This document shows, one piece after another, positions 17,899 through 27,030 of a DNA stretch of 44,990 nucleotides. The DNA lies in contig JAGXIO010000122.1 in assembly GCA_024635555.1 (NCBI GenBank), forward strand, positions 1-44,990, in the 5' to 3' direction. Below the pieces are notes generated by a model. It was given only the letters and a program-made list of their open reading frames with translations. It searched no databases and was not told the DNA's origin. Each line of letters begins with the position of its first letter. Position 1 is the first letter of the stretch. The stretch is from Saccharicrinis sp. (GTDB lineage Bacteria; Bacteroidota; Bacteroidia; Bacteroidales; Marinilabiliaceae). The position numbers and the translations under genes are program-made.

Positions 17899-19941
17899 AT
17901 GATTGATAAGTTTAGGGCTAAGTTTGTTGAAGAATCACTCGACAATGTACATGATTTAGAAGAAGCCATGCTGCTTCTGGAGAAAGACCCGACAGACAAA
18001 GAAATAATAGAACGCATATTTAGGGCTATGCACTCCCTTAAAGGTGGTGGAGCCATGTTTGGATTCAACGATCTAAGTAGTTTCACACATCACTTAGAGA
18101 CGATTTACGACTGGGTGCGAAATGGAAAACTTAAGGTTACCGAAGATATAATTACGGAAACATTTAACGCTATCGATCAAATTAAGTATTTGTTAGAAGT
18201 AGGTGATGTAAGCGATGAATCAGAAAAGCGTGAGTTAGCTCAATTAACACAAAGGATTCAAAGCTTTGTGGATATAAGCAAAGAGGATAATGAAGCTAAA
18301 AAGGGTGCAAAAAGCAAAGAGGAAGACTCTCTAGAATCTTTATCAAGCGAGGACTCTAAAACCTATCTTATCCATTTTAAGCCACATGTTAATATCCTGT
18401 TAAACGGAACCAACCCGCTTTATTTATTGGACGATTTGCATGCATTGGGTAATGCCATTGTTTTGTATCACGATGAAAATGTACCTGAATTAAACGAATT
18501 AAACCCCGAGAATTGTTTTGTTTCCTGGGATATTGTGTTGAATACAACCGAGGGTATCAACGAAATACAGGACGTGTTTATTTTTGTGGAAGATGAATGC
18601 GATTTAAATATTACCGAAATATTTAACGGAGATATACTAAGGCATTCCGAATTTATTAAAATAGTTGAAAAGTGTGAATTAGGCCAGGAAAAACTTACGG
18701 CAGAGCTTTTAAAAGGAATATTCTGGGGCGAAGAAGAAAATAAAACCGCGTCGGATAAGAAGAGAGTACTTTTAAAAGAGCACAAGATTTCGAGTATAAG
18801 GGTGGCCTCCACCAAAATTGATGAGCTAGTAAACCTAGTTAGCGAGCTCGTAACCATTCAGGCACAGCTGCATTTGTATGCCGAAACCAATAGGGAGCCT
18901 AAAATGTTGGATTTGTCAGAAAATATTGAGAAGCTTACCCGACAGCTGCGCGATAATGCCTTTGAAATAAGTTTGATACCTCTGCAAAATGATTTGATGC
19001 GTTTTCAACGTCTGGTGCGCGATTTGTCAAAGGAACTGAACAAAGAAATTGATTTTATAATAGAGGGCGGCGACATAGAGCTGGATAAAAATATTATTGA
19101 GCATCTTACTGATCCACTGCTCCACATGATTCGCAATTGTGTAGATCACGGTATTGAAATGCCGGAGGAACGTATTAAAAAAGGTAAAAACCCAAAAGGG
19201 AATGTCATTTTTAAAGCTTATTACGAAGGCTCCAACGTAATTATAAAAATAATTGACGATGGTATGGGCATGGATCCCCAAGTTATTTTAAGCAAAGCTA
19301 TAAAAAAAGGTCTGGTTGAAGAAGGGCATGATTTAAGCAAAAAGGAGATTCTCGACCTTGTGTTTCAAAGTGGATTCACCACCAAAGAAGAGGTGTCGGA
19401 TCTATCGGGTAGAGGCGTGGGGATGGACGTGGTGAATCGCAAGATAGGAGAAATTAGGGGTGAGGTTTCCATAGATTCAGAATTGAATAAAGGCACAACT
19501 GTTACCTTGGTGTTACCCTTAACTTTATCTATTATTGATGGACTATTGGTAAGCGTGGCCGATGGACAATATGTGATTCCTATTTCGGCGATAGAAAAAA
19601 TAATTCCGATCCAGCCTAACGACCGCGAAACCATATTTAATGGTATTATTAAATTGGGCGAAGAGCATTTCCCGGTTATCGATCTCCATAATATATTTAA
19701 CGAGTTACAAAGCCCCGAAAAGCAGCATATTATCCTTGTTAAATTTGAGGATAGACGGTTTGGTTTAATTGTGGATAAGGTTATCGGAGAGTATCAAACT
19801 GTGGTTAAACCTTTGGGTAGGATGATAAAAGATCAGGAAGTTATATCCGGAGCCTCCATCATGGGCGACGGGACTATTTCAATGGTTATTGATACCAATA
19901 GGCTTATTCATTCATATGGAAACCAAAAAATTCACAAATAA
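17899..19941 (+). CDS. cheA: Chemotaxis histidine kinase CheA
   Basis: This 680-aa protein has the full CheA layout: P1 Hpt with H45 (HSLKGGGAMFGF), an acidic linker, a ferredoxin-like P2 region at about 153-245, a P3 dimerisation hairpin from about 297, the P4 ATPase with N box HMIRNCVDHGIE near 405, G1 IIDDGMGMD near 455 and G2 GRGVGMDVV near 504, and a P5 CheW-like domain from about 540 to the end. Every catalytic motif is intact. It phosphorylates CheY and CheB under receptor control at the inner membrane. It lies between the stand-alone Hpt gene and cheW (2-bp gap). Confidence 0.97.
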   Translation: MIDKFRAKFVEESLDNVHDLEEAMLLLEKDPTDKEIIERIFRAMHSLKGGGAMFGFNDLSSFTHHLETIYDWVRNGKLKVTEDIITETFNAIDQIKYLLEVGDVSDESEKRELAQLTQRIQSFVDISKEDNEAKKGAKSKEEDSLESLSSEDSKTYLIHFKPHVNILLNGTNPLYLLDDLHALGNAIVLYHDENVPELNELNPENCFVSWDIVLNTTEGINEIQDVFIFVEDECDLNITEIFNGDILRHSEFIKIVEKCELGQEKLTAELLKGIFWGEEENKTASDKKRVLLKEHKISSIRVASTKIDELVNLVSELVTIQAQLHLYAETNREPKMLDLSENIEKLTRQLRDNAFEISLIPLQNDLMRFQRLVRDLSKELNKEIDFIIEGGDIELDKNIIEHLTDPLLHMIRNCVDHGIEMPEERIKKGKNPKGNVIFKAYYEGSNVIIKIIDDGMGMDPQVILSKAIKKGLVEEGHDLSKKEILDLVFQSGFTTKEEVSDLSGRGVGMDVVNRKIGEIRGEVSIDSELNKGTTVTLVLPLTLSIIDGLLVSVADGQYVIPISAIEKIIPIQPNDRETIFNGIIKLGEEHFPVIDLHNIFNELQSPEKQHIILVKFEDRRFGLIVDKVIGEYQTVVKPLGRMIKDQEVISGASIMGDGTISMVIDTNRLIHSYGNQKIHK

Positions 19942-19943
19942 CT

Positions 19944-20399
19944 ATGGAAGGTGATTTTAAAACATTGATTTCGTTTGGCCTGCAAGGGCAAACCTTTGCC
20001 TTTGATAGCCTAATGGTTCGTAACATATTGCCCTACGAAGGTCAACTTACCAAAGTGCCAAACGCACGTAATTTTATTTTGGGTGTTATCAATTTACACG
20101 GTAATATTTTACCGGTAATCGATATGCGCAAAATAATGGATATAGACCAACAGGAAATAACAAAGGATACCTCTATTATTATTGTGTCGCCCGAGGATAA
20201 AATAGAATCACAATTCGGAATTTTGGTGGATATGGTAAAAGAGGTTTTTGAGGTTAAAACGGAAAGAATAACACCGCCTATCTTCCAAAATAAAATGGGT
20301 CTAATAGAATCATTTCAGGGAGATGTTCAGGAAAATGGCGTGATGATACACCTGATCGATCTGTTACATCTTGTTTCACAAATCGAAAGTAAAAAATAG
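19944..20399 (+). CDS. cheW: CheW coupling protein, first copy
   Basis: This 151-aa protein is a single CheW domain. It starts with a strand pair (LISFGLQGQTFAFDSLMVRNIL), then has VPNARNFILGVINLHGNILPVIDMR, the conserved core of the family, and ends with LIDLLHLVSQ. CheW links receptors to CheA in the signalling array. The start ATG lies 2 bp after the cheA stop. It is followed by a second, more divergent CheW. Confidence 0.93.
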   Translation: MEGDFKTLISFGLQGQTFAFDSLMVRNILPYEGQLTKVPNARNFILGVINLHGNILPVIDMRKIMDIDQQEITKDTSIIIVSPEDKIESQFGILVDMVKEVFEVKTERITPPIFQNKMGLIESFQGDVQENGVMIHLIDLLHLVSQIESKK

Positions 20400-20403
20400 G
20401 GAC

Positions 20404-20889
20404 ATGGAAGATAGTAATAACTCTTATCTGTCGTTTAAAGTAGGTGACGAAATTTTTGCTTTACATGCAAGTAAAGTAAACGAAATACGCGAGTACGAAA
20501 AGCCCCGTAATATGCCCGGTAAACTTACTTTTATGCGAGGCGTGATTGACTACCTTGATGAGGTAATACCAGTTATTGACACGGGCGTTAAATTTGGCAT
20601 GCAACCTGTTAAGCTAACATCACAAACTTGTATCATTATTATTGATGTGGAACGCGCAGATAATGCTTCGTCGTTTAGGGTGGGCATACTTACAGATGAA
20701 GTAACCGATGTGTTTGAAGCGGAGGAGGAAGATTTTAAACTTATAGATGCCGATTACAGTCCGCAATATATAAAGGCAACATGTAGTCGCAAAAATGATT
20801 TTTATCTGATATTGAATTCAGACCATGTGTTCAGTAAAAACGATGTACTGGAATTAAGTCGCATCCTTGAGCAAATAAAAAAACAGTGA
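20404..20889 (+). CDS. CheW coupling protein, second copy
   Basis: This 161-aa CheW-domain protein has YLSFKVGDEIFALHASKVNEI, then RGVIDYLDEVIPVIDTGVKFG and LIIDVE-like strands (here IIIIDVE). I chose ATG at 20404, 4 bp after the preceding stop; the longer reading from a TTG at 20371 would overlap the first cheW and adds residues unlike CheW. The two CheW proteins differ throughout, so they are not a recent duplication. They could couple different receptor sets or form alternating CheW rings in the array. Its stop overlaps the GTG of cheR. Confidence 0.9.
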   Translation: MEDSNNSYLSFKVGDEIFALHASKVNEIREYEKPRNMPGKLTFMRGVIDYLDEVIPVIDTGVKFGMQPVKLTSQTCIIIIDVERADNASSFRVGILTDEVTDVFEAEEEDFKLIDADYSPQYIKATCSRKNDFYLILNSDHVFSKNDVLELSRILEQIKKQ

Positions 20890-21758
20890 AAGCAAACAGT
20901 AACATAGATGTCAATGGATTGGATTGTTTTAAGGCTCAACTAACCGAAAAGGATTTTGAGGCCTTCAGCAAATTTATATATGGCGAATTTGGAATTAAAA
21001 TGCCACCTGTTAAAAGGATTATGCTGCAAGGTCGCTTGTTAAAGAGGATACGTGAACTCAATATGAGCTCGTATAGCGAGTATAAAGATTATTTGTTTAG
21101 TAAGGAGGGACATCAGGAAGAAATATTTAACTTTTTAAATGTTGTTACCACAAATAAAACAGATTTTTATAGAGAGCCTGTTCATTTCGACTTTTTGAAA
21201 AGCCATGTTTTGCCAAAGTTCACCGAAAAAGCAACACGTGAACCTTTTAACATATGGAGTGCAGGTTGTTCTAGTGGAGAGGAGCTTTATACCATTGCTA
21301 TTACCCTGAGTGAGTACAAGCGGGAGCAGCCTTCCTTTAGTTTTAAAATGCTGGGAACCGACATATCACATAACGTACTGGATAAGGCAGCCAAAGGAGT
21401 TTATGCCATAAATAAGGTTGACATTGTGCCCTTGGAGCTTAAAAAAAGATACTTATTAAAGAGTAAGGACAAAGAGAACCAAACAGTTAAAATAATACCA
21501 GAGTTAAAAAATAATCTGAACTTAAAGTATTTAAACTTGATGGACACCACTTATTCAAATATAAGCGAAAAGTTTGATGTGGTGTTTTGTCGAAATGTTT
21601 TAATTTATTTTGATAGATTTACCCAAGAAAGTGTTATAAATAAATTGAGCACCTATTTAAAACCAGGCGGTTATTTTTTTATAGGCCATTCCGAATCATT
21701 GACTGGGATGGACGTTTCATTAGAACATATTAAGCCAACTATTTTCAGAAAATTATAA
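20886..21758 (+). CDS. cheR: Chemoreceptor methyltransferase CheR
   Basis: This 290-aa protein has the N-terminal helical CheR domain (FSKFIYGEFGIKMPPVKRIML), then a SAM-binding Rossmann domain with WSAGCSSGEELYTIAI near residue 124 and FDVVFCRNVLIYFD near 230, and ends SLEHIKPTIFRKL. It methylates glutamates on the MCP, using S-adenosylmethionine, for adaptation. The start is GTG at 20886, whose TG is shared with the TGA of the second cheW; no better in-frame ATG follows before the conserved region. It has no TPR extension. Confidence 0.95.
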   Translation: MKANSNIDVNGLDCFKAQLTEKDFEAFSKFIYGEFGIKMPPVKRIMLQGRLLKRIRELNMSSYSEYKDYLFSKEGHQEEIFNFLNVVTTNKTDFYREPVHFDFLKSHVLPKFTEKATREPFNIWSAGCSSGEELYTIAITLSEYKREQPSFSFKMLGTDISHNVLDKAAKGVYAINKVDIVPLELKKRYLLKSKDKENQTVKIIPELKNNLNLKYLNLMDTTYSNISEKFDVVFCRNVLIYFDRFTQESVINKLSTYLKPGGYFFIGHSESLTGMDVSLEHIKPTIFRKL

Positions 21759-21776
21759 AAGTTCAAAACTATAACA

Positions 21777-22679
21777 ATGAATAATTTAACAGACAGACAG
21801 TTGTTGAAGGAGCTAAAAGAGCGACTTGAATACGGAAAAAAGAACGATAAGGAGATCAGGGAGCTGACCGTGGAATTGCAAAACGTTTCAAAAAAACTGA
21901 AGGATTCGGAGGCACTCAAAAGTCACTTTATATCCAACATTTCAAACGAAATTGTAAATCCATTTACTTCAATCTTGGGTTTGTCTAAAGTTATCCTGTC
22001 GGTTGAAAAGCACGATTGGAAAAAAGTGGTTTCAATGGTGGCATTGATTCACTCCGAGGCTTTTAACCTCGATTTTCAGCTGAAAAATATTTTTGTAGCG
22101 GCAAAAATTGAGGCAGGCGAAATTGCTCCCAACGTGGCCAAAGTAAACATTAGAACCTTGCTGCAAAACGTAATGGATTCATTTAATATTATTTCGCGCA
22201 AGATGGGTATCACATTCGATGTCCAGTTTAATATAGAACACGGTTTTGGTAAAAACTTTTATTTTAAAACCGATTCGGAAAAACTAAAACTCATATTAAG
22301 TAACCTAATAAATAATGCTTTAAAATACAGTTATAAAGACAGTAAAGTTATTTTATCGGTGTGGTTAGACGATGAAGATGTGTTAAAGTTATCGGTACAG
22401 GATTTTGGTACCGGTATATCCGAAAAAAATCAGCAAACCATATTTCAACGCTTTAAAAGATTAGACACGGGCATCAATTCTATTAATAGAGGGCACGGTT
22501 TAGGTTTGTCTATTACAAAAGCATTGTTAGATGTAATAAGTGGACAGATTGAAATATCAAGTGTTAAGGGTGAAGGTTCTACTTTTACCATCAGTGTGCC
22601 CGAATCCAAAAACATTGTGGATGGATTTAGTGGAGAGGGTAACGATATTTTCTTTGATGAGGAGGATGAGATTTTTTAA
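21777..22679 (+). CDS. Histidine-kinase-like protein with Asn in place of the phosphoacceptor His
   Basis: This 300-aa soluble protein has an N-terminal coiled coil (about residues 8-48), a DHp-like helix pair, and an intact HATPase domain: N box NLINNALKYSY near residue 178, G1 DFGTGISE near 211 and G2 GHGLGLSIT near 240. At the site where kinases have HE, the sequence is ISNEIVNPF, with codon AAC (Asn57). The remaining H-box pattern is otherwise normal, so the loss is specific. It may be unable to autophosphorylate in the usual way, or may act as a phosphatase or scaffold. It sits between cheR and cheD, with no response regulator or sensor domain attached. Confidence 0.85.
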   Translation: MNNLTDRQLLKELKERLEYGKKNDKEIRELTVELQNVSKKLKDSEALKSHFISNISNEIVNPFTSILGLSKVILSVEKHDWKKVVSMVALIHSEAFNLDFQLKNIFVAAKIEAGEIAPNVAKVNIRTLLQNVMDSFNIISRKMGITFDVQFNIEHGFGKNFYFKTDSEKLKLILSNLINNALKYSYKDSKVILSVWLDDEDVLKLSVQDFGTGISEKNQQTIFQRFKRLDTGINSINRGHGLGLSITKALLDVISGQIEISSVKGEGSTFTISVPESKNIVDGFSGEGNDIFFDEEDEIF

Positions 22680-22689
22680 GGATAAATAA

Positions 22690-23160
22690 ATGAACTATTA
22701 TTTACAACATTTTCTATATCCTTCCTCACTATTTGTAAGCAAGGAGCCTTACCTTGTGAAAACCATACTGGGTTCGTGCGTGGCGGTATGCATGTGGGAC
22801 TCGAAATTAAAAATTGGAGGCATCAATCATTTTATGCTGCCAAACTGGAACGGTAACGACTTGGCATCGCCAAAATATGGTAACATTGCCATTGAGAAAC
22901 TGATCGATAAAATGCTTTTTCTGGGATCGAAACACGAAGACCTGCAGGCAAAATTATTTGGCGGTGGCGAAATGATGGATAGCGGTGCTGGCAGAATCAT
23001 GATTGGGGAAAGAAATATCAGAGTAGCCCGTTTAATGCTAGAAGAACGTAAAATACCGGTAATGGCATCAAGCACAGGAGGTAAGCGAGGAAGGAAAATT
23101 ATATTTTTTACGGACACAGGTGAGGTAAGGCATAAGTTATTAGATAAAACAACTAGATAA
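22690..23160 (+). CDS. cheD: Chemoreceptor glutamine deamidase CheD
   Basis: This 156-aa protein has the CheD active site: T25 and C30 in KTILGSCVAV, and H47 in GGINHFMLP, followed by AKLFGGGEMM. It deamidates specific glutamines on chemoreceptors to glutamates, making them available for CheR methylation. In Bacillus it also cooperates with CheC; no cheC is present here. It lies 10 bp after the kinase-like gene and 67 bp before cheB. Confidence 0.95.
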   Translation: MNYYLQHFLYPSSLFVSKEPYLVKTILGSCVAVCMWDSKLKIGGINHFMLPNWNGNDLASPKYGNIAIEKLIDKMLFLGSKHEDLQAKLFGGGEMMDSGAGRIMIGERNIRVARLMLEERKIPVMASSTGGKRGRKIIFFTDTGEVRHKLLDKTTR

Positions 23161-23227
23161 AACGACTATTTGGTCTTTTTATATGCAGATTAAACACCAC
23201 CGATAGAGAATAAATATTGATGATGAG

Positions 23228-24337
23228 ATGAAAAAGATCCAGGTATTGGTTGTCGATGATTCGGCAGTGGTGAGGCAAAGTTTAACTTCTATTTTAGAGT
23301 CGGATCCTGAAATTTCAGTGATGGGTACCGCTGCAGATCCTATAATAGCAGTAAAAAAAATTTTGAAGGAGGTGCCGGATGTAATCACATTGGATATTGA
23401 AATGCCGCGTATGGACGGATTAACGTTTTTGCGCAAAATCATGTCACAATATCCTATTCCAGTGGTTATTATTTCGTCGCTCACCACCGAAGGAACCGAA
23501 GTGGCTATGAAAGCACTTGAATATGGAGCTTCCGAAATAATTGGTAAACCAGCTATGAATGCCGCTAAGTTTATCAACGAATCCAAGATACTTATTTGCG
23601 ATGCTGTAAAAGCTGCTGCCCAATCCAAGCTCTCACGGAAAAAAAATAGTGGCCAAAGTGCGGGTAGCTCTGCCCAGGAGTTACCAGTTCCAAAGGTAAA
23701 TGCGCCCTTGCAGGTACAGCCAAAATACTCTGCTGATGTAATTCTAAAAAAGGCTTCAGCAGCCGATCGCATTAGTGTCACTGAAAAAATAATAGTGTTA
23801 GGTGCGTCAACAGGAGGTACGGAAGCCATTAGGCATTTTTTGAAAAATCTGCCCGATAAAATGCCAGGTATTGCTATTGTACAGCATATGCCCGAAGGTT
23901 TTACCAAATCCTTTGCCAACAGCCTCAATAATATTTGCGAGTTGGAAGTTAAAGAAGCCGAAAATGGCGACAAACTTTATCAAGGAAGGGTGTTAATTGC
24001 CCCGGGAAATTACCATATGCTACTTAAAAGGGTAGGTAAGGAATACTCTGTGGAGGTAAAGGAAGGGCCTTTGGTTAACAGGCATCGTCCTTCGGTGGAT
24101 GTGCTTTTTCGGAGTGCAGCGCGCTACGCGGGCAATAACGCTACGGGCATACTGCTCACCGGAATGGGAAACGATGGAGCTAAAGGTTTGCTGGAGTTAA
24201 AAGAGGTAGGCGCACATACCATCGCTCAGGACGAGGCCAGTTCGGTAGTGTATGGAATGCCCAAGGAAGCCGCCAAGTTAGGAGCAGCTGATAAAATATT
24301 ACCGCTGGACCAAATAGCACCCTATCTACTAAAGTAA
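23228..24337 (+). CDS. cheB: Chemotaxis response regulator methylesterase CheB
   Basis: This 369-aa protein has a receiver domain (D10/D11, phosphoacceptor D56 in [10 protein letters not shown]) and a C-terminal methylesterase with the Ser in [10 protein letters not shown], the His in VQHMPEGF and the Asp in [12 protein letters not shown], the catalytic triad. When phosphorylated by CheA it removes methyl groups from receptors. The linker (about residues 137-182) is Ala/Ser/Gln-rich and longer than in E. coli. It closes the operon; 163 bp of noncoding sequence without a clear terminator separates it from the convergent glycosyltransferase gene. Confidence 0.97.
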   Translation: MKKIQVLVVDDSAVVRQSLTSILESDPEISVMGTAADPIIAVKKILKEVPDVITLDIEMPRMDGLTFLRKIMSQYPIPVVIISSLTTEGTEVAMKALEYGASEIIGKPAMNAAKFINESKILICDAVKAAAQSKLSRKKNSGQSAGSSAQELPVPKVNAPLQVQPKYSADVILKKASAADRISVTEKIIVLGASTGGTEAIRHFLKNLPDKMPGIAIVQHMPEGFTKSFANSLNNICELEVKEAENGDKLYQGRVLIAPGNYHMLLKRVGKEYSVEVKEGPLVNRHRPSVDVLFRSAARYAGNNATGILLTGMGNDGAKGLLELKEVGAHTIAQDEASSVVYGMPKEAAKLGAADKILPLDQIAPYLLK

Positions 24338-24500
24338 AAACACCTAAAAATTGAGTTAAAGCGACAAACTTCTATTGCAGGTTTGCGTAAGAAAATTATC
24401 ATCCAAAAAAATTGTTAGATATAGTAAGCTAAAGCCCAATTGAATTATAAATCTTAGTGATCCGTTGTATTCCATAGTGTTTCTTTGAGCTTTTTCTGAC

Positions 24501-25427
24501 TTAGTGGTGATTTCTTTTTTTTAATCTCATTATCGCCCTTTGTGTTTTATACCAATTAATGACCCTCCGATACATCGAGGTGTTATAAAACTGCTTAAAA
24601 CTGCTTCCTATTTCATCGTAAATAAAATGATCAGGACAATAAATAAAATCCGTACTTGCCCCTGAAACTAATTCAGAGTCATATTTACCGCTTTTCTTCA
24701 TGTTGGTGCCACTACCATCGGTGCCCATGTTGTTGATGTGGGATTGCGTGGGATATACGGAGGGTAGGTTGTTTATATAGGCTGCATAATTAAACCTAAC
24801 CGACCACGAGTGGATGATTTGCTGCTGCTGCTTGAGCAACATAATAGAAAGGTCGTTTCCGCCCCGCTCAAATTGCTGTCTTTTGTTCTTATCTATAAAA
24901 AAATCCTTAAAATCTTTTACATCCCAGTCGGTACTTTCCCAGTTTTGCTTCCATGTAGCCCATCCCCAGCTGCAATTGCGATGTGCCAGGTAGGTGTTGT
25001 AAGCGTAGTCAATGGGGATTTTTATATTGGGCGTATACGCTGCAATACTCCATATTTTATTTGGCACATAGTAGTTTAAGGCGTCGTTCATATAACTCAA
25101 AAAGTGGGGCGATGTTTCCAAATCGTCTTCCAGTACTATCACCTTCTCGTAAGTTTTAAACACCTCGCTCACCCCTTCTATGATGCTGGTTGCGAGACCT
25201 TTATTTTGATTATGAAAAACTGGAGTAACACTTTTAAAACCTCTTATATTTTTTAAATAGGTGCGCACCAAGTGCACTGCGTCCTGGTCTTCCGGTGCTT
25301 TGGCCTCGTCAGAAAAAATATACAAATGGCTTGCAAACGCCAACGGATTTTTTAAAAGCGCCTCTACCGTTTTGCGGGTATGGTGCGGCCTGTTATAGGT
25401 AAATAGGACAATGGGAGCGAGTTTCAT
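24501..25427 (-). CDS. GT-A-fold glycosyltransferase
   Basis: With ATG at 25427 the protein is 308 aa and starts MKLAPIVLFTYNRPHHTRKT, the usual start of this family. The longer reading from 25514 adds a 29-residue hydrophobic lead with no homologous feel, so I reject it. The motifs are FSDEA near residue 42, the metal-binding VLEDDLETSP near 91, and SWGWATWKQNW near 152, as in glycosyltransferases of the sugar-transferase/GNT-I-like group in Bacteroidota. It probably adds a sugar to a surface polysaccharide. It is divergent from the flippase gene. Confidence 0.8.
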   Translation of the reverse strand: MKLAPIVLFTYNRPHHTRKTVEALLKNPLAFASHLYIFSDEAKAPEDQDAVHLVRTYLKNIRGFKSVTPVFHNQNKGLATSIIEGVSEVFKTYEKVIVLEDDLETSPHFLSYMNDALNYYVPNKIWSIAAYTPNIKIPIDYAYNTYLAHRNCSWGWATWKQNWESTDWDVKDFKDFFIDKNKRQQFERGGNDLSIMLLKQQQQIIHSWSVRFNYAAYINNLPSVYPTQSHINNMGTDGSGTNMKKSGKYDSELVSGASTDFIYCPDHFIYDEIGSSFKQFYNTSMYRRVINWYKTQRAIMRLKKRNHH

Positions 25428-25535
25428 ATCTATATTCGTTTGCGTCACAAAAATTATAAGTGTGGATATATAACCGAACGTTAAAATTACTTTCTTTGCT
25501 AAATAATACTGCATTATTTCTAAAATACTTTAACA

Positions 25536-27017
25536 TTGGGCATTATCCTCAAACAAACCATTAAAGGATCTATTTATTCTTATATAGGAGTAATAATAGG
25601 CGGACTTAATGTGGCTATCCTTTTTCCAATTATTTTTTCTGAGGAAGAAGTAGGCCTAATCAATATCCTGATTACAGTTTCTGCTGTAGCTGCCCAATTT
25701 GCATCACTAGGGTCGGCGGGTATTATCAGTTACTTTTTCCCTAAGTTTAGGAACAAGGAAAATGCGCACAATTCATTTTTTATCTTTGTATCTCTTTTTA
25801 CAAGCATTGGATTGTTATTATTTACGGTAGTATTTTATTTTTGGGGTGATTTGTTCCTTGCAACTAAAGAGCTAGACACCCATCTACAAGACCAATACTA
25901 TCATCTAATATACCCGCTAACATTTTTTACGGTAGCTTTCATGGTAGTGGACATGTTTAGTGCTTCCACCTTTAATTCGGTAATAGGTAATTTGTACAAG
26001 GATGTTGTGGTACGAGTTATAATACTTGTGTTAAATATTTTATATCTATACCATTATATTTCGTTTAATGCATTTATGTTGCTATACACCTTAAATTTAG
26101 CAACCCCCGTTATTGCACTGTTGTTTTATATGGCAAATAAGGGCGATATCAATTTTAAATGGCCAAAGATATGGGTTTATGCAGCTCACTTAAAAAAAAT
26201 AACCAGTGTAGGTTTGTTTTATATCTTAGCTGGGTTTAGCGATATCCTAGCCAGTTACATCGACAAATATATGATCAGCTATTATTTGGGACTAAAGGCT
26301 ACGGGTATTTATTCTATCACAAACTATTTTGGTGCGCTCACCCGCATACCTCGCAGCTCGATGGGCAAGATAGGAACGCCCATTCTCGCCAAATTGTTGG
26401 ATGAACAAAACTATAGTGAACTTACTGTTTTGCTAAAAAAAAGTAGCCTATCGCAAATATTAATGGGAATTTTTATATTTATCAATATTTGGATAAATAT
26501 CGATTTGATATTAGGGTTTTTGCCGGCTTCCTACACGGAAGGCAAATGGGTGGTATTTTATATTTCTTTATCGCACATATTTTATTGCTTTTTGGGCTTG
26601 GGAGGTGTAATGCTCCAGGTGTCGAAGTATTATAAAAGCGGGACTTATTTTACCATAGTTTTAGGTGTGATGGTAGTTATTCTTAATTTATTGCTAATTC
26701 CAATATGGGGAATTAATGGAGCAGCAGTTTCTACGGCCATAGCCAAGTTAGTTTATGTGCTTATAACATTAACTTTTATCGGCCATAAAATGAAAATACA
26801 AGTAGTGTTTTTTGATTCGGTTAAGATTGTGGCAAGTGGATTTGCAGCACTATATCTTGTATCCTTTGTATCTACGATTCAAACAAATATGCACGAATAT
26901 GTAAGCTTAGGATTTAACTTGGCACTTAGATCCAGTATGGTTTCTCTAACTTTTGTTGTTTTTTTGTTTCTTACCCGATTTATCAAGAACACAAAACAAA
27001 TAAAAATGATGTTTTGA
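25536..27017 (+). CDS. Wzx-type polysaccharide flippase (MVF/MATE superfamily)
   Basis: This 493-aa integral membrane protein has about 14 hydrophobic helices across its length. It begins MGIILKQTIKGSIYSYIGVIIG, typical of Bacteroidota oligosaccharide flippases, and starts at a TTG codon. It has the membrane-interface motif GLFYILAGFSDILASYIDKYMI near residue 230 and LPASYTEGKWVVFY near 330. It would flip undecaprenyl-linked glycan units across the inner membrane. The neighbours, a glycosyltransferase and a methyltransferase, support an O-antigen or capsule role. Confidence 0.88.
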   Translation: MGIILKQTIKGSIYSYIGVIIGGLNVAILFPIIFSEEEVGLINILITVSAVAAQFASLGSAGIISYFFPKFRNKENAHNSFFIFVSLFTSIGLLLFTVVFYFWGDLFLATKELDTHLQDQYYHLIYPLTFFTVAFMVVDMFSASTFNSVIGNLYKDVVVRVIILVLNILYLYHYISFNAFMLLYTLNLATPVIALLFYMANKGDINFKWPKIWVYAAHLKKITSVGLFYILAGFSDILASYIDKYMISYYLGLKATGIYSITNYFGALTRIPRSSMGKIGTPILAKLLDEQNYSELTVLLKKSSLSQILMGIFIFINIWINIDLILGFLPASYTEGKWVVFYISLSHIFYCFLGLGGVMLQVSKYYKSGTYFTIVLGVMVVILNLLLIPIWGINGAAVSTAIAKLVYVLITLTFIGHKMKIQVVFFDSVKIVASGFAALYLVSFVSTIQTNMHEYVSLGFNLALRSSMVSLTFVVFLFLTRFIKNTKQIKMMF

Positions 27018-27030
27018 TTGGATTACCGAG

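Noticed and set aside
20371-20403. Upstream TTG start for the second CheW
   Set aside because: It would overlap the first cheW out of frame and add residues not seen in CheW; ATG at 20404 fits better.
25428-25514. N-terminal extension of the GT-A enzyme
   Set aside because: The ATG at 25427 begins at the conserved family start, and the extra 29 residues resemble translated upstream DNA.
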